From NCBI RefSeq assembly GCF_025685685.1, contig NZ_JAGSYH010000004.1:62001-126000 (forward strand): a stretch of 64,000 bases of DNA, given 5' to 3'. Under the pieces are notes generated by a model. It was not told the origin of the DNA, made no database searches, and worked only from the letters and a program-made list of their open reading frames with translations. The stretch's first letter is position 1. Each line of letters starts with the position of its first letter. Position numbers and translations under genes: made by a program. The DNA comes from Acidicapsa dinghuensis. GTDB taxonomy: Bacteria > Acidobacteriota > Terriglobia > Terriglobales > Acidobacteriaceae. Positions 46,378 to 56,253 of this stretch are shown here, piece after piece.

Positions 46378-47442
46378 TTACTGCGGCTTCGAGGTCTTCG
46401 AAAGCTGGCCGGGATGCTGCACCGGACGGTTTTCTGGACCATCCCCCATATCGAGTGGAAGCTCCTGCTGCTGCGATTTCCCTTCGTAGGCGCGAATGAT
46501 GCGCTGCACGAGGGTATGCCGCACCACATCCACGTCTTCAAAATGGCAGAATCGAATGCCTTCCACGCCTTCAAGCAGGTTGATCGCGTCTACCAGCCCT
46601 GACTTCTTGGGATTGGGCAGGTCGATCTGCGTGATGTCACCCGTGATGACCGCCTTGGAGTTGTTGCCAAGGCGCGTGAGGAACATCTTCATCTGCTCAG
46701 TGGTGGTGTTCTGCGCCTCGTCCATGATGATGAAGGCATCGTTGAGAGTACGGCCACGCATGAACGCAAGCGGGGCGACCTCGATGATGTTCTTCTCTAG
46801 CATCTTTTCCACGCGCTCCGGTTCGCACAGGTCGTAAAGAGCGTCGTATAGCGGCCGCAGGTACGGATCTACCTTTTCCTGCAGCGAGCCAGGCAGAAAG
46901 CCCAGCCGCTCGCCGGCTTCTACCGCCGGGCGCACGAGAATAATACGGCTGACCTTCTTCGCGTTCATAGCAGCTACGGCCATGGCAACAGCGAGATAGG
47001 TTTTGCCGGTGCCGGCGGGGCCGACGCCAAAGACCATGTCGTGCTGCTCGATGGCAGCGATATACCGCCCCTGATTGACTGTTCGTGGCTGCACGGTCCG
47101 CTTAACGCCAGCTGAGCGCTGCTTCGAGGCCTCAGCCACTGCGCGCAACGTCACGGCAGGATCTGCGACCACCAGCTTCAGCATGGAATGCAGTTCCCCG
47201 TTGTGCGGGTGGACGCCGGCGCGGCGCAGTGATTCGAAGTCGGCAAAGATCCGCTTCACTCTGGCCACGCTTTCTTCCGGCCCTTGGACGTGTATCGCGT
47301 CGGAACGAAGATCGATTCGCACACCGAGCGAGTCTTCCATCAGTCTCAAATTTTCGTCACGGGTCCCAAACAGGGGCTCAAGATTCGGCGTGATCTCCAG
47401 AGTAGTCTTCAGACGGCCTCCATTGCCGTTGCCCAAAGGCAC
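46378..47442 (-). CDS. phoH: PhoH-like ATPase
   Basis: The 354-residue product combines an N-terminal KH-like region with the PhoH NTPase: Walker [10 protein letters not shown], Walker B IIMDEAQN, sensor GDITQIDLP. Family PhoH/YlaK-type proteins couple to YbeY in ribosomal RNA handling, and this order phoH-ybeY-corC-era is conserved in many bacteria. A glycine-rich N-terminus (LGNGNGGR) and a Pro/Glu-rich C-terminal tail are present. Confidence 0.92.
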   Translation of the reverse strand: MPLGNGNGGRLKTTLEITPNLEPLFGTRDENLRLMEDSLGVRIDLRSDAIHVQGPEESVARVKRIFADFESLRRAGVHPHNGELHSMLKLVVADPAVTLRAVAEASKQRSAGVKRTVQPRTVNQGRYIAAIEQHDMVFGVGPAGTGKTYLAVAMAVAAMNAKKVSRIILVRPAVEAGERLGFLPGSLQEKVDPYLRPLYDALYDLCEPERVEKMLEKNIIEVAPLAFMRGRTLNDAFIIMDEAQNTTTEQMKMFLTRLGNNSKAVITGDITQIDLPNPKKSGLVDAINLLEGVEGIRFCHFEDVDVVRHTLVQRIIRAYEGKSQQQELPLDMGDGPENRPVQHPGQLSKTSKPQ

Positions 47443-47800
47443 GGCGGGTTACAGTTACAGTGAGTTGGATGCTTATGGGACTGGATCGGTCGAAAGCGGT
47501 GAAACTTGAGGACGGAGGCGATACAGGTGCAAACGAAGCCTCGATCGGCCAGTGTGCGGAGCGGGATGGCGTAGGCGGCCAAATCCTGTATCTGCGAAGA
47601 GAGTAGCGCCGGTTTGCTTCAGACGTCAACTCCACTCTCGATGAATTTACTGGATAGGGGATGTTAGCGGTATCGGAGTCGGCAACGGAGCGAGAAAGGT
47701 GAGAGTGGAAAGTCGAACGCCGCCCCGGGATTACTTCCAGGCGGCGTTCGTCTTTACCTTCTGTCTCGCAGGCCACGCGAACTCATTGAACTTGATAGAG
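47443..47800. other. Intergenic region between phoH and FG-GAP genes
   Basis: These 358 bases hold no gene. The promoter of the phoH operon should lie in its left half. At 47714-47750 an 11-bp stem (CGAACGCCGCC / GGCGGCGTTCG) sits 50 bases after the end of the minus-strand FG-GAP gene and probably ends it. Confidence 0.5.
47714..47750 (-). terminator. Hairpin downstream of FG-GAP gene
   Basis: A perfect 11-bp stem with a 15-base loop. On the minus strand the following bases are ACTTTCC, so the T-run is weak; on the plus strand TCTTT follows. A terminator working mainly for the minus-strand gene is inferred from position. Confidence 0.45.
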
Positions 47801-50800
47801 TTACTGCACGACAAGCGTGATGGTTGATGTGTGCGTAATCGTTGAGCCACCGGAAGCAGCAGTAGCTGTCACGGTGACCGTTGAGCTTCCGGTCGGCGTT
47901 CCAGGGTCGGTTGGAGTTGTCGAGCCGGAACTGTTACCTCCACTGCACCCTGTCATCGACATCATGCCACCAAAAGCCAGGAGAAGCACCATCGTCAGCC
48001 AGCGGCTTTTCCGGCGCGGAATCAACAGGCAGAGGAGGCCCGCCGCAGCGATTCCGCCCCATTTGCCGGCTGCACTGTTGTCGGCGCGAAGGCGGGCATT
48101 TGCCGACGCAGCCGTGGTCGAAATTGTGAGCGTGGTTGTTCCAGAGCTGCCCGCCCCGACGGTCAGGCTCGCGGGAGAAAAGCTGCAGGTGGTCTCCTTA
48201 GGCAGTCCGGAGCATTGGAAGGATGCACTGGCGCTGAGGCTCGCATTGGTTGACACGGTGAACTGCAATGTCCCACTCGAACCCTTCGCGATCGTAAGTG
48301 TGGATGCTGCGGAGGTAAAGGTAAAGTCAGGAGACGGTGGAGGAGGAGGCGTTGCCACGGTAATAGTGACAGCGGCCGAAGTGTTCGGGTTAAAGTGACT
48401 GTCGCCGGAATAAACAGCCGTGATGATATGCGAACCGGCGGCGAGTTCAGACGTTGTCATGGATGCTCCAACGCCTCCGCTTCCGATCTGCGCTGTACCG
48501 TCATAGAAAGTGATAGTGCCTGTCGGAGCTGGCTGGCTCGAGAGAGTCGCTGAAAGTGCTGAGTTCAACGTGAGAGATTGCCCCGGAGTGATGCTGGTAG
48601 CGGATGGGGTCACCGCAAGCGATGTTCCACCTTGGTTCATGAGGAAGGCTGTTCCACCGGAAGTACCGCCAGAGCCGATGAAGCTCGAAGTGTTATCCCC
48701 AAGGAAGTTTCCAGCCAGTAGATCGCCGCCCAGAAACAGATAATGGATTGGGGCTGCAAACTGTCCGCTACCAGTCCCGAGACTGACAGATAGCACTCCC
48801 TCCTGCCCGTCGCCAATCAAGTCAGGAATTCCGTCGCCATTCACGTCCGCATAACTCCCATAGAGATTGACAGTTTCGTCGGTTAGAGTCACAGCCGTGC
48901 CGAACGTACCATCGCCATTGCCTGGAATCTGCTGGCTCGCGCTTCCAGGAACGAAAACGCCGTTTTGATAGACCATGGGAGTAGCTATAAGAGTAATGTC
49001 GGGATTTCCATCCTGGTTATAGTCAGCCGTGAGAATCTGATCGACTGAAATTGCCGTGCTCACAGTGGCAGGAGCACCAAAGGTACCGTCACCATTGCCT
49101 GTCAGAAAGGTCACACTGCCTAGCCCATTTTCACCCGCATCGCCGTAAACAAGATCCAGCGGCTTGTTCTTTCCATGGAAATTGCCTAGGGCCAGTGTGA
49201 AACCGTCTGTGCCGTACGGAGTAAAAACCGGAGTTTTAAACGTTCCGTCGCCATTGCCAAGCGCGACGAGGTATCCGGATGGGACTGCAGTGCCTCCACC
49301 GCAGGAGTTGTCGCCTGGATAGGCAAAAACGACGTCCATTTTGCCGTCACCATTGATATCGCCGGTTGCTGCGTCAAAAAGGAGACAAGCCAATTTCGTC
49401 GGCGGCTGAATCACGAAGACAGGCGTCTTGAGCGTCCCGTCCCCTTTTGAGAGAGCTACCCCTGCAGTACCGTCATCGCCTGTAAAAACAACGTCCTGCA
49501 ATCCATCGCCATTGAAATCCGCTGTAATAGGTTTGATGTTGAGCACTGGATAAGCCGAAGGCGGCAGAGCGGACACATAGCTGAATTTTCCTTTTCCTCC
49601 GGATAGAGCAGCTATGAGCGACTGATGCCCGGTACCCAATACATCGGTAACGCCATCGCCATTCAGATCGAGGGCTACTTCGCCCAGGAACCCAGAGGGT
49701 GTAAAGGTCGGTGTCTGGTTCGAATAAAGCAGCGGAGAAGTCTGGAACGTGCCATCGCCGTTTCCTAGTCCGAGGCCGATGTAGCCGCCGAAATTGAGAT
49801 TGGCAAAATCAGCTTTCCCGTCTCCATTGAAATCGGCGATGACGGTTTGCAACGACGGTTCAATAAAATTTGCATAGACACTGCCGGTTCCCGCGATCGG
49901 CCCAAAGGTCCCGTCGCCATTACCTAGATATGAGATCAGCGCGCCATCGCTCTCAACAATCAGGTCGGGTTTTCCATCGCCGTTGATATCCGCCACCTGG
50001 TTTTCGTAAGAGGTCTGCCCTCCAGCTACCAACTGCGGTGTTTGAAATGTACCGTCGCCGTTGCTCAAGGCCACATAGGTGCCTGCCGAGTTGTTCAGGA
50101 CAAGATCAGCCCGTGTTGAACTGCCCGTCAGACTTTGGGCTTGGAAAGTTGAATCCATTCCCGTCGTAAGGATGGATGTCGGAAAATCGACTATCGACAA
50201 TGGGCTCAGATTGAACGTGCCGTCGCCGTTTCCGTGAAGGACGTTGACGTAGCTCTCTTGCGAGCCCTGATCCAAATCAAGCAGAAGATCAAGTTTTGAA
50301 TCGCTGTCAGCATCGCTCAACACAGCAGCAATATGGCTTATGGGTATCTTCGCGCCGGACGGAACATACGCCTGGTATGCCGCCGGTGTGAATGTCGCGG
50401 AGCCATCATTCGCAAATGTCTGCAGCAGTACTTCATCGTTGGCGACACTGCCATCGCTGTAAACGATCCCGGCCACAATGTCCGGAGTTCCAGAGGATGT
50501 CGTGGCACCGACCGAAAATGCGTAGCTGTCTACGAAGAGACCGTTGGGATTCGGAAGCATCAACATCGTCGGCTGTGCGAATGTGCCATCTTTCTGGTTC
50601 AGTGAGACCAGCAGGCACAGAAACTTGACATCGGAGAGGAAAGGCTGGAAAGTACCACCTCCCAGAATCAGGTCGGGGTAACCGTCTCCGTTAAGGTCTA
50701 CGACCTGAGCATCGTTGAAATACGGAGTGAATATTCCATTTGCGGTTACGGGAAGACTTGAAGAGATCGGCGCCTTGAACCCGCCGCTTCCATCGTTCAG

Positions 50801-51184
50801 GTATACAGAGATGCCGACACCCGGATTGACGACCATCAAGTCCGGTTTTCCATCCTTGTCAAAATCGCCTCCAACCATGAAGGACCCTGACTGCCCAGCA
50901 TCAGCGATGATTGGCGAGGCGTAGAATCCCCCGAAGGACGGCAAGGAGGGCGCGGAGGTTTGCGGGATCAGTCTGGGCTTCCGTTTGGAAGCGAGCGCGG
51001 CATTCGAGGTTCCAAATCGTTGCATCCGAGACAGCGCTGCATAATTGTGGGCAGATTGTCCCGCAAGAATGTTTGCCTGAGAGCTGAAGGGCCTGGTTGG
51101 AGTCTGCTGTGATTGCAAGCTGAGTGAGGACGTTGCGGCAAAGAGAACTAAGGTAAGTGCAACCAAGAACCGGCGAGTTAACAT
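47801..51184 (-). CDS. Giant secreted FG-GAP/VCBS-repeat protein with Ig-like domain
   Basis: The 1127-residue product from ATG 51184 begins with a signal peptide (LTRRFLVALTLVLFAATSSLSLQ). About ten calcium-binding FG-GAP/VCBS repeats follow, each with a D.(D/N).DG..D loop (DFDKDGKPDL, DLNGDGYPDL, DFNGDGKADF, DYNQDGNPDI, DVNGDGIPDL and others) and NGDGTF. A bacterial Ig-like domain (SLAVTPSATSITPGQSLTL; GTITFYDGTAQIG) and a Pro-rich linker precede a second Ig-like stretch. The end has a hydrophobic helix after KWGGIAAAGLLCLLIPRRKSRW and, behind it, SMTGCSGGNSSG, which resembles a lipobox Cys. Such proteins bind to surfaces or act as adhesins in Acidobacteria. Function unproven. Confidence 0.85.
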   Translation of the reverse strand: MLTRRFLVALTLVLFAATSSLSLQSQQTPTRPFSSQANILAGQSAHNYAALSRMQRFGTSNAALASKRKPRLIPQTSAPSLPSFGGFYASPIIADAGQSGSFMVGGDFDKDGKPDLMVVNPGVGISVYLNDGSGGFKAPISSSLPVTANGIFTPYFNDAQVVDLNGDGYPDLILGGGTFQPFLSDVKFLCLLVSLNQKDGTFAQPTMLMLPNPNGLFVDSYAFSVGATTSSGTPDIVAGIVYSDGSVANDEVLLQTFANDGSATFTPAAYQAYVPSGAKIPISHIAAVLSDADSDSKLDLLLDLDQGSQESYVNVLHGNGDGTFNLSPLSIVDFPTSILTTGMDSTFQAQSLTGSSTRADLVLNNSAGTYVALSNGDGTFQTPQLVAGGQTSYENQVADINGDGKPDLIVESDGALISYLGNGDGTFGPIAGTGSVYANFIEPSLQTVIADFNGDGKADFANLNFGGYIGLGLGNGDGTFQTSPLLYSNQTPTFTPSGFLGEVALDLNGDGVTDVLGTGHQSLIAALSGGKGKFSYVSALPPSAYPVLNIKPITADFNGDGLQDVVFTGDDGTAGVALSKGDGTLKTPVFVIQPPTKLACLLFDAATGDINGDGKMDVVFAYPGDNSCGGGTAVPSGYLVALGNGDGTFKTPVFTPYGTDGFTLALGNFHGKNKPLDLVYGDAGENGLGSVTFLTGNGDGTFGAPATVSTAISVDQILTADYNQDGNPDITLIATPMVYQNGVFVPGSASQQIPGNGDGTFGTAVTLTDETVNLYGSYADVNGDGIPDLIGDGQEGVLSVSLGTGSGQFAAPIHYLFLGGDLLAGNFLGDNTSSFIGSGGTSGGTAFLMNQGGTSLAVTPSATSITPGQSLTLNSALSATLSSQPAPTGTITFYDGTAQIGSGGVGASMTTSELAAGSHIITAVYSGDSHFNPNTSAAVTITVATPPPPPSPDFTFTSAASTLTIAKGSSGTLQFTVSTNASLSASASFQCSGLPKETTCSFSPASLTVGAGSSGTTTLTISTTAASANARLRADNSAAGKWGGIAAAGLLCLLIPRRKSRWLTMVLLLAFGGMMSMTGCSGGNSSGSTTPTDPGTPTGSSTVTVTATAASGGSTITHTSTITLVVQ

Positions 51185-51635
51185 CACTTCTCCGAAAACA
51201 CAAATCAACCTGAGACTTTTTCGATCAAAGTCTTCTGGGACCGGCTCACTGTCAAAACCGAGTCATTCAGGCTGGGATTGAATCCGATGGAACGATAACA
51301 GACAGACTGTCGAGTTACCAACCGGATATCTCAGGGCCATTCTTAATTCGTTTCGAGAAGTCACTTCTTGACGAGAAACTCCCTCTCTTCGCAGGCACAC
51401 TCCCCTCATTCATCGAGCTCGTGCCTGCATACCGACCGCACCCATTTCGGCTCAGCCTAAGGAATTGGCGAATTGACCCCAAACACAGCTTCGCGTAGAC
51501 TAAGTAATTGCGAGAGCTGCGGTTTTACACCCGGCTCATCCCCGCTTTGAGATTCACGCGCGGGGTTCTGAATATCCCTTCACAAAGGGCAAATGAGATT
51601 CCCCCGAGAAGCGGGGCAAGAGAAGGATTGTTTCG
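51185..51635. other. Intergenic region with rpsT leader
   Basis: These 451 bases lie between divergent genes. The promoter for rpsT is at 51473-51501. The leader to the ATG holds small stems (CCCGC...GCGGG region near 51541, CCCTT...AAGGG, CCCCG-AGAAG-CGGGG near 51602) of the kind used for S20 autoregulation, but no specific structure is proved. The left half should hold the FG-GAP promoter; none was pinned down. Confidence 0.5.
51473..51501 (+). promoter_or_regulatory. Sigma-70 promoter for rpsT
   Basis: TTGACC (51473-51478) and TAGACT (51496-51501) with an exact 17-base spacer, about 130 bases before the rpsT start. This is the best promoter match in the window. The long leader suggests control at translation. 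Confidence 0.65.
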
Positions 51636-51926
51636 ATGGCTAATCATGTTTCGTCGCTCAAGCGCAGCCGCCAGACCGTCGCCAAGACGGAAGTGAACCG
51701 CGCCAACCGTACCCGTGTTCGTGGCAGCCTGCGCCTGATGCGCGAAGCTCTGGTCAAGGGTGATGTGGCCGCGGCCCAGACACAGTTCCGCGCCACCGTT
51801 TCGGCTCTTGATAAGAGCGTGCAGAAGGGTGTGCTGCACAAAAACACCGTTTCGCGTTACAAGAGCCGCCTCAATGCGCGCCTGAAGACACTTGCTCTCT
51901 CCGGCGCTTCGGCGAAGAAGGCGTAA
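51636..51926 (+). CDS. rpsT: 30S ribosomal protein S20
   Basis: The 96-residue basic protein opens [21 protein letters not shown] and continues with helices, as in S20 ([38 protein letters not shown]). It binds 16S rRNA in the small ribosomal subunit. GAAGGA stands 8-10 bases before the ATG. Own promoter and terminator. Confidence 0.97.
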   Translation: MANHVSSLKRSRQTVAKTEVNRANRTRVRGSLRLMREALVKGDVAAAQTQFRATVSALDKSVQKGVLHKNTVSRYKSRLNARLKTLALSGASAKKA

Positions 51927-51953
51927 TTTTCCCTTTTTCCTGAAAGCATCACT

Positions 51954-51990
51954 AACGGCGACGGGATGATCTCCTGCCGCCGTTTTGCTT
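51954..51990 (+). terminator. Rho-independent terminator after rpsT
   Basis: AACGGCG (51954-51960) pairs with CGCCGTT (51978-51984) around an inner GGGA/TCCT stem, followed by TTGCTTT. It stands 28 bases after the S20 stop. Confidence 0.75.
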
Positions 51991-52021
51991 TCCACCTCTA
52001 CGTCTGACCCTCTTCCAAGGC

Positions 52022-52693
52022 TCACTGGGTGCTGAATGCAACCCACTTACCTGCCTGCAAACAACGGTAGGTCGGTGCGCGGTCCAAAACGGAATCAGCA
52101 ATACAATCATGCTCGGGAGCAGACGGCCGTTTCGTCATACCAGCCTCGCCGTCACGTATCTGTTTAGGCGTCGCGGTATCAATTCCCCAATCGAAACCCA
52201 ACTCTCCGGTCGCTTCGTCCCGCTGCAAGCGACTGGTCTCAGCGGCTACTTCCAGTACCGCGGGCTCCGAGGGTGAGCCACCGGCAAGGAACGCCAGCAG
52301 GGAAACCTTGCCATGGGATGAGCATAGAACAGCCCAATCTGCCACACCCGCTCGTTCAAAACTGCCGTGGATTACATTTTCAGGACCATGCGCTCCATAA
52401 GTTTGCGGAATGAGACATCCGCGAGACGTCAACGCGCTCGCAATGACATCCGGCAGATCCGGGAAGGCATTCACCGGTAAACGATGGATTCTATATGGTA
52501 CTTGTTTACCAGCCGCCGCAATGTGGCCGGTTTCAAGCAGACCGGGCGGCTCCTGGCTAACGGCTCGGGCAGAAGCGCACATGAACAGAAGTGCGGCAGC
52601 GATAATCGCGAAACAGTTGCTGACATCTGGTACCCGGTAACTAAGGGAAAAGCAGAATACCCCTGACGCCCGCGATTGAAAAATCCGATGCAT
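52022..52693 (-). CDS. Secreted hypothetical protein
   Basis: The 223-residue product from ATG 52693 has a signal-peptide-like N-terminus: a basic/hydrophobic stretch with CFAIIAAALLFMCASARAVSQ, probably cut after ARA. The mature part contains VPYRIHRLPVNAFPDLPDVIASAL, four or five Cys (RGCLIPQTYG, VLCSSHGK, HDCIAD, YRCLQ) and no recognised domain. AAAGGA lies 5 bases before the ATG. A longer frame reaches 52822 but lacks a signal and would include low-complexity sequence. Expressed opposite to glmU. Confidence 0.6.
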   Translation of the reverse strand: MHRIFQSRASGVFCFSLSYRVPDVSNCFAIIAAALLFMCASARAVSQEPPGLLETGHIAAAGKQVPYRIHRLPVNAFPDLPDVIASALTSRGCLIPQTYGAHGPENVIHGSFERAGVADWAVLCSSHGKVSLLAFLAGGSPSEPAVLEVAAETSRLQRDEATGELGFDWGIDTATPKQIRDGEAGMTKRPSAPEHDCIADSVLDRAPTYRCLQAGKWVAFSTQ

Positions 52694-52933
52694 CAATGAG
52701 TTTCCTTCTTTCCCTTCTGCATAGGTGCATTCATGCTGAGGCGTCTGCCATGATGAAACGCTCCCGAGCATACGGAATGCTGCGTTCCAGGTCAAGGAGC
52801 CACCGGCAGCCCCTTTCAGCAACCGGAATCTACAACTTCCCCTTGTGAATGTGCGAATTGACTCACCGGGCAGAGCCGCTTAGTTTCAATGATGATAGCG
52901 TCGCTGGCATGCCAGCATCGATGGAGGAACTGA

Positions 52934-54343
52934 GTGAGTTTAGCAGTGGTGATCATGGCAGCCGGCAAAGGCACGCGATTGAAATCCAGACGGCCCAAGG
53001 TGCTGCACGAGATCGGCGGCAAACCACTGCTGGCGCATGTGATTGCGGCAGCCTCGAAAATTGTCGATCCGTCGGACATGTACGTTGTCGTTGGCCACCA
53101 AGCAGAGCACGTGGAGGCCGCCGTCGCTGCATCCGGTGTCAGGTTTGTTCTGCAGGCCGCGCAGCTCGGAACCGGTCATGCTATCCAGTGCGCCAAAGAA
53201 GCCATCGCGGCTTACGATCAGGTTCTGGTTCTCTCCGGCGATGTGCCACTGATCGAGACAGCGACAATCGAGCGACTACGAGACTTTCATCTGCGGGAAT
53301 CAGCGGCCATGACGATTCTGACCGCGCTACCGGATAATCCGTTCGGATACGGCCGTATCGTCCGAAAAGCTTCCGAGACAACGCCGGCGAATTCTGTTGA
53401 GGTTGAAGCCATCGTGGAGCAGAAGTCGCTGTCCTCGCAGCAGGAGCCGATCGCAGAAATCAATACTGGCATTTATGCCTTCGGCGTGACGCCCCTGCTG
53501 GCGCATCTGGACGAACTCAAAGCCGAAAACCGGCAACAGGAATACTACCTCACAGATATGGCGAAATTGCTGGTGGAAGCTGGCGAACGAGTCGTCGCAG
53601 TCGCCGCTCCGAGCGCGGAAGAAGTCTTAGGAGCCAATACGATCGCAGAACTCGTTGCTCTTGACGCTACACTCCGCACCAAAACTGCCGAACGGCTCAT
53701 GGCCGCAGGGGTCACTATCTTTCGTCCTGAAAGCTGTTGGATCGACGCAGACGTCGAGGCCGGACCGGACACTGTCATTGAGCCTCATGTGCAGCTTCTC
53801 GGCAAAACCCGAATTGGCTCGGATTGCCTGATCCGTTCTGGAACCGTCGTAGAAAATTCCTCCATAGCCGATAACGTGCTTATCCGGCAGAGTTGCATCA
53901 TCACAGATTCAACCGTGGGCAATGACGCGAAAATAGGGCCTTTTGCTCATCTTCGACCTGGGAGCGAGATCGGCGAGGAAGCGCATATCGGCAACTTCGT
54001 CGAAACGAAAAAGGCCAAAGTAGGCAAGGGCGCAAAGGCAAGCCACCTGACCTATCTAGGCGACGCGATCGTCGGTGCGGGATCGAATATTGGCGCAGGT
54101 GTCATCACCTGTAATTACGACGGAGTCAACAAACATACAACCGAGATCGGAGAAGGCGTTTTTGTTGGCAGCGACTCAACACTGGTTGCGCCCATTGCCA
54201 TCGGGAATGGAGCCTACATTGGGGCCGGATCCTGTATTACAAAAGAGGTTCCGGCAGACGCTTTGGCGGTCGGCCGCAGCCGCCAGGTGACTAAGGAGGG
54301 GTGGGCGGCGGCACGACGGGCAAGACGCAATCAAAGTTGTTAG
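52934..54343 (+). CDS. glmU: Bifunctional GlmU uridyltransferase/acetyltransferase
   Basis: The 469-residue product makes UDP-N-acetylglucosamine for peptidoglycan. N-terminal pyrophosphorylase motif MAAGKGTRLKSRRPKVLHE, LSGDVPLI and EINTGIYAF. C-terminal left-handed beta-helix with RPGSEIGEEAHIGNFVETKKA, ASHLTYLGDA and GAGVITCNYDGVNKHTTEIG, including the acetyltransferase His. Start GTG 52934 with GGAGGA 6 bases upstream. Complete. Confidence 0.96.
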   Translation: MSLAVVIMAAGKGTRLKSRRPKVLHEIGGKPLLAHVIAAASKIVDPSDMYVVVGHQAEHVEAAVAASGVRFVLQAAQLGTGHAIQCAKEAIAAYDQVLVLSGDVPLIETATIERLRDFHLRESAAMTILTALPDNPFGYGRIVRKASETTPANSVEVEAIVEQKSLSSQQEPIAEINTGIYAFGVTPLLAHLDELKAENRQQEYYLTDMAKLLVEAGERVVAVAAPSAEEVLGANTIAELVALDATLRTKTAERLMAAGVTIFRPESCWIDADVEAGPDTVIEPHVQLLGKTRIGSDCLIRSGTVVENSSIADNVLIRQSCIITDSTVGNDAKIGPFAHLRPGSEIGEEAHIGNFVETKKAKVGKGAKASHLTYLGDAIVGAGSNIGAGVITCNYDGVNKHTTEIGEGVFVGSDSTLVAPIAIGNGAYIGAGSCITKEVPADALAVGRSRQVTKEGWAAARRARRNQSC

Positions 54344-54484
54344 ACGGCTAGAAATTTATGCTTACGTCAACTTTTTCAGTAGTTCCCTCATCCTGATCAT
54401 GTAGCTTTGTTGCAATATTTGATAACCGAAATCGTGCTTAGATCATCTTCTGTAGCCGTAAATTTTTGGATTGGCAGTCTATTC

Positions 54485-54502
54485 TGCACTTACTAAAGTG
54501 CA
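54485..54502. repeat. 7-bp inverted repeat before HD-GYP gene
   Basis: TGCACTT (54485-54491) and AAGTGCA (54496-54502) around ACTA form a small dyad 55 bases before the response regulator's ATG. It could be a regulator binding site. Confidence 0.35.
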
Positions 54503-54556
54503 CAAGTCAGTCATAATAGGTCTCACCAGGTAACCGGTGCGTTTGAAGGAGTCACT

Positions 54557-55663
54557 ATGGGGTCGCCGGCACGAATACTGATCGTAGATGACGAGCCGCA
54601 CGTGCGCTCCATGCTGTCAGCGACCCTTGAGCGTCAAAACTTTCAGACCGTTCTTTCTGGAACTGCTTCAGAAGCTCTGGATTACATAGACCGGCAGCAC
54701 TTTGATCTTGTACTGACCGACATGGTCATGCGTGATGGCAATGGATTAGGTCTGATTGAGCGGTTGCATATCAACCACCCGCAGACCCCTGTTATTGTCG
54801 TCACTGCCATTCAGGACGTTACAGTAGCGATATCGGCGATGCGCAAAGGGGCTTACGATTATCTGCTCAAACCCTTCGAACGCAACCAGTTAATCGCCGC
54901 TGTTCGCAGAGCATTGGATCATCGCAAAACGCTGCGTGAGAACGAAAGCTACCAGCAAAACCTCGAGCAGATCGTGCATGCGCGCACAGAGCTGTTGCAT
55001 CAGGCCATTGAAGACCTGGAACGATCGTATGACATCACACTCGAGGCACTCGGCGATGCGCTCGATCTAAAGGACTCGGAAACCGAAGGCCACTCCAAAC
55101 GGGTCACGGCCTATACCATTGCGCTGGCTAGGGCTATGGGCATCGGATCGGACCAGATCAAGGTGATTGCCCGCGGAGCCTTCCTGCACGATATCGGTAA
55201 GATGGCCATTCCCGACGCAATACTGCGGAAGCCGGGCAAGCTGACACTCGCGGAGCAAACCCTGATGCGGGAGCACTGCGAGCGAGGCTATAACATCCTG
55301 CGAAAAATCCCCTTCCTCGCAGAAGCCTCCGAGATCGTCTATGCCCATCAAGAGCATTTTGACGGCAGTGGATATCCTCGCGGCCTGCGTGGGAACGACA
55401 TTCCAATCGGCGCCAGGATATTCGCTATCGCCGATACTCTCGACGCGATCACCAGCGACAGGCCCTATCGCGGCGCAAAGAGCTTCGATGTAGCTCGCCT
55501 GGAGATTCTTCGCTGCTCAGGAACACAATTCGATCCAACCATTGTCGAAGTATTTCTGAAGATTCCAAATGAGTTGTGGATTGAACTCCGAACCGAAATC
55601 ACGGGCCAGACTCCTTCATTTACCCCGACAAACACTGCACAGGCTGCGGCTGGGGCTGACTAG
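54557..55663 (+). CDS. Response regulator with HD-GYP phosphodiesterase
   Basis: The 368-residue product has a receiver domain with phospho-acceptor D55 (LVLTDMVMRDG), Thr/Lys of the family (VVTA, LLKPF) and a helical linker. An HD-GYP domain follows: HD pair H211-D212 in FLHDIGKMAIPDAIL, HQEHFDGSGYP and FAIADTLDAIT. It should hydrolyse cyclic di-GMP when phosphorylated and oppose the GGDEF enzyme at 42.1 kb. GAAGGAG lies 8 bases before the ATG. Confidence 0.95.
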   Translation: MGSPARILIVDDEPHVRSMLSATLERQNFQTVLSGTASEALDYIDRQHFDLVLTDMVMRDGNGLGLIERLHINHPQTPVIVVTAIQDVTVAISAMRKGAYDYLLKPFERNQLIAAVRRALDHRKTLRENESYQQNLEQIVHARTELLHQAIEDLERSYDITLEALGDALDLKDSETEGHSKRVTAYTIALARAMGIGSDQIKVIARGAFLHDIGKMAIPDAILRKPGKLTLAEQTLMREHCERGYNILRKIPFLAEASEIVYAHQEHFDGSGYPRGLRGNDIPIGARIFAIADTLDAITSDRPYRGAKSFDVARLEILRCSGTQFDPTIVEVFLKIPNELWIELRTEITGQTPSFTPTNTAQAAAGAD

Positions 55664-55693
55664 ACCCAACCGATTTCATTCTGGAGGTCACAA

Positions 55694-55972
55694 ATGTCAG
55701 CGCTTTTCCACTCCGATCTTACCCAGCGGCTTTCTGCGACTCCCGCATGGAAGTTGCAGGATGGAGCCATCACCCGGACCCTCTCTTTTCCGGACTTCGT
55801 GGCAGCCATGACATTTGTGAATCGTGTCGCCGAAGCCGCGGAGTCGGCTGGCCATCATCCCGACATAGATATTCGATACAACAAAGTGACGCTGGTTCTA
55901 TCGACCCATGATGCAGGCGGAATCACCGAAAAGGACTTCCTACTCGCGTCCGAGATTGATCGCCTTGTCTAG
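55694..55972 (+). CDS. 4a-hydroxytetrahydrobiopterin dehydratase
   Basis: The 92-residue product is a pterin-4a-carbinolamine dehydratase (PhhB/DCoH family) with the signature FVNRVAEAAESAGHHPDIDIRYNKV. It recycles the pterin cofactor of aromatic amino acid hydroxylases or acts in molybdopterin maintenance. GGAGGT lies 7 bases before the ATG. Starts 30 bases after the HD-GYP gene. Confidence 0.93.
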   Translation: MSALFHSDLTQRLSATPAWKLQDGAITRTLSFPDFVAAMTFVNRVAEAAESAGHHPDIDIRYNKVTLVLSTHDAGGITEKDFLLASEIDRLV

Positions 55973-56010
55973 CCCTAATCCTTCCAGAGCCTGAACTCGC
56001 CTTGGCCAGA

Positions 56011-56253
56011 TCAGATATCCCTGCCATCATTCTCAGGTTCGGGGTGCAGGGCCGGCTGCGAGCCTATGGGATTTTGGAGCTTGGAAAGAGTTTTTCGATG
56101 CCACCAAGCGACCGTCAAGCCGCCTGCCACAGCCGAGGCTAATGAGATCAGGCCTAATCCCAGAGCTCTGGCCATGGGCTTTACAGAGGCTTCGCTCTGG
56201 CTTAAATCCTTATTTTTGCTATTACTTATCAATGCGCCAAACCTTCCTGCCAA
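56011..56253 (-). CDS. Small single-helix membrane protein
   Basis: The product (80 residues from TTG 56253, or 54 from ATG 56175) has one hydrophobic helix (MARALGLGLISLASAVAGGLTVAWW) and a basic/Pro tail (HRKTLSKLQNPIG). AAGGG is present near the TTG but not near the ATG. No known domain. Convergent with the phhB-like gene. Confidence 0.5.
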   Translation of the reverse strand: MAGRFGALISNSKNKDLSQSEASVKPMARALGLGLISLASAVAGGLTVAWWHRKTLSKLQNPIGSQPALHPEPENDGRDI

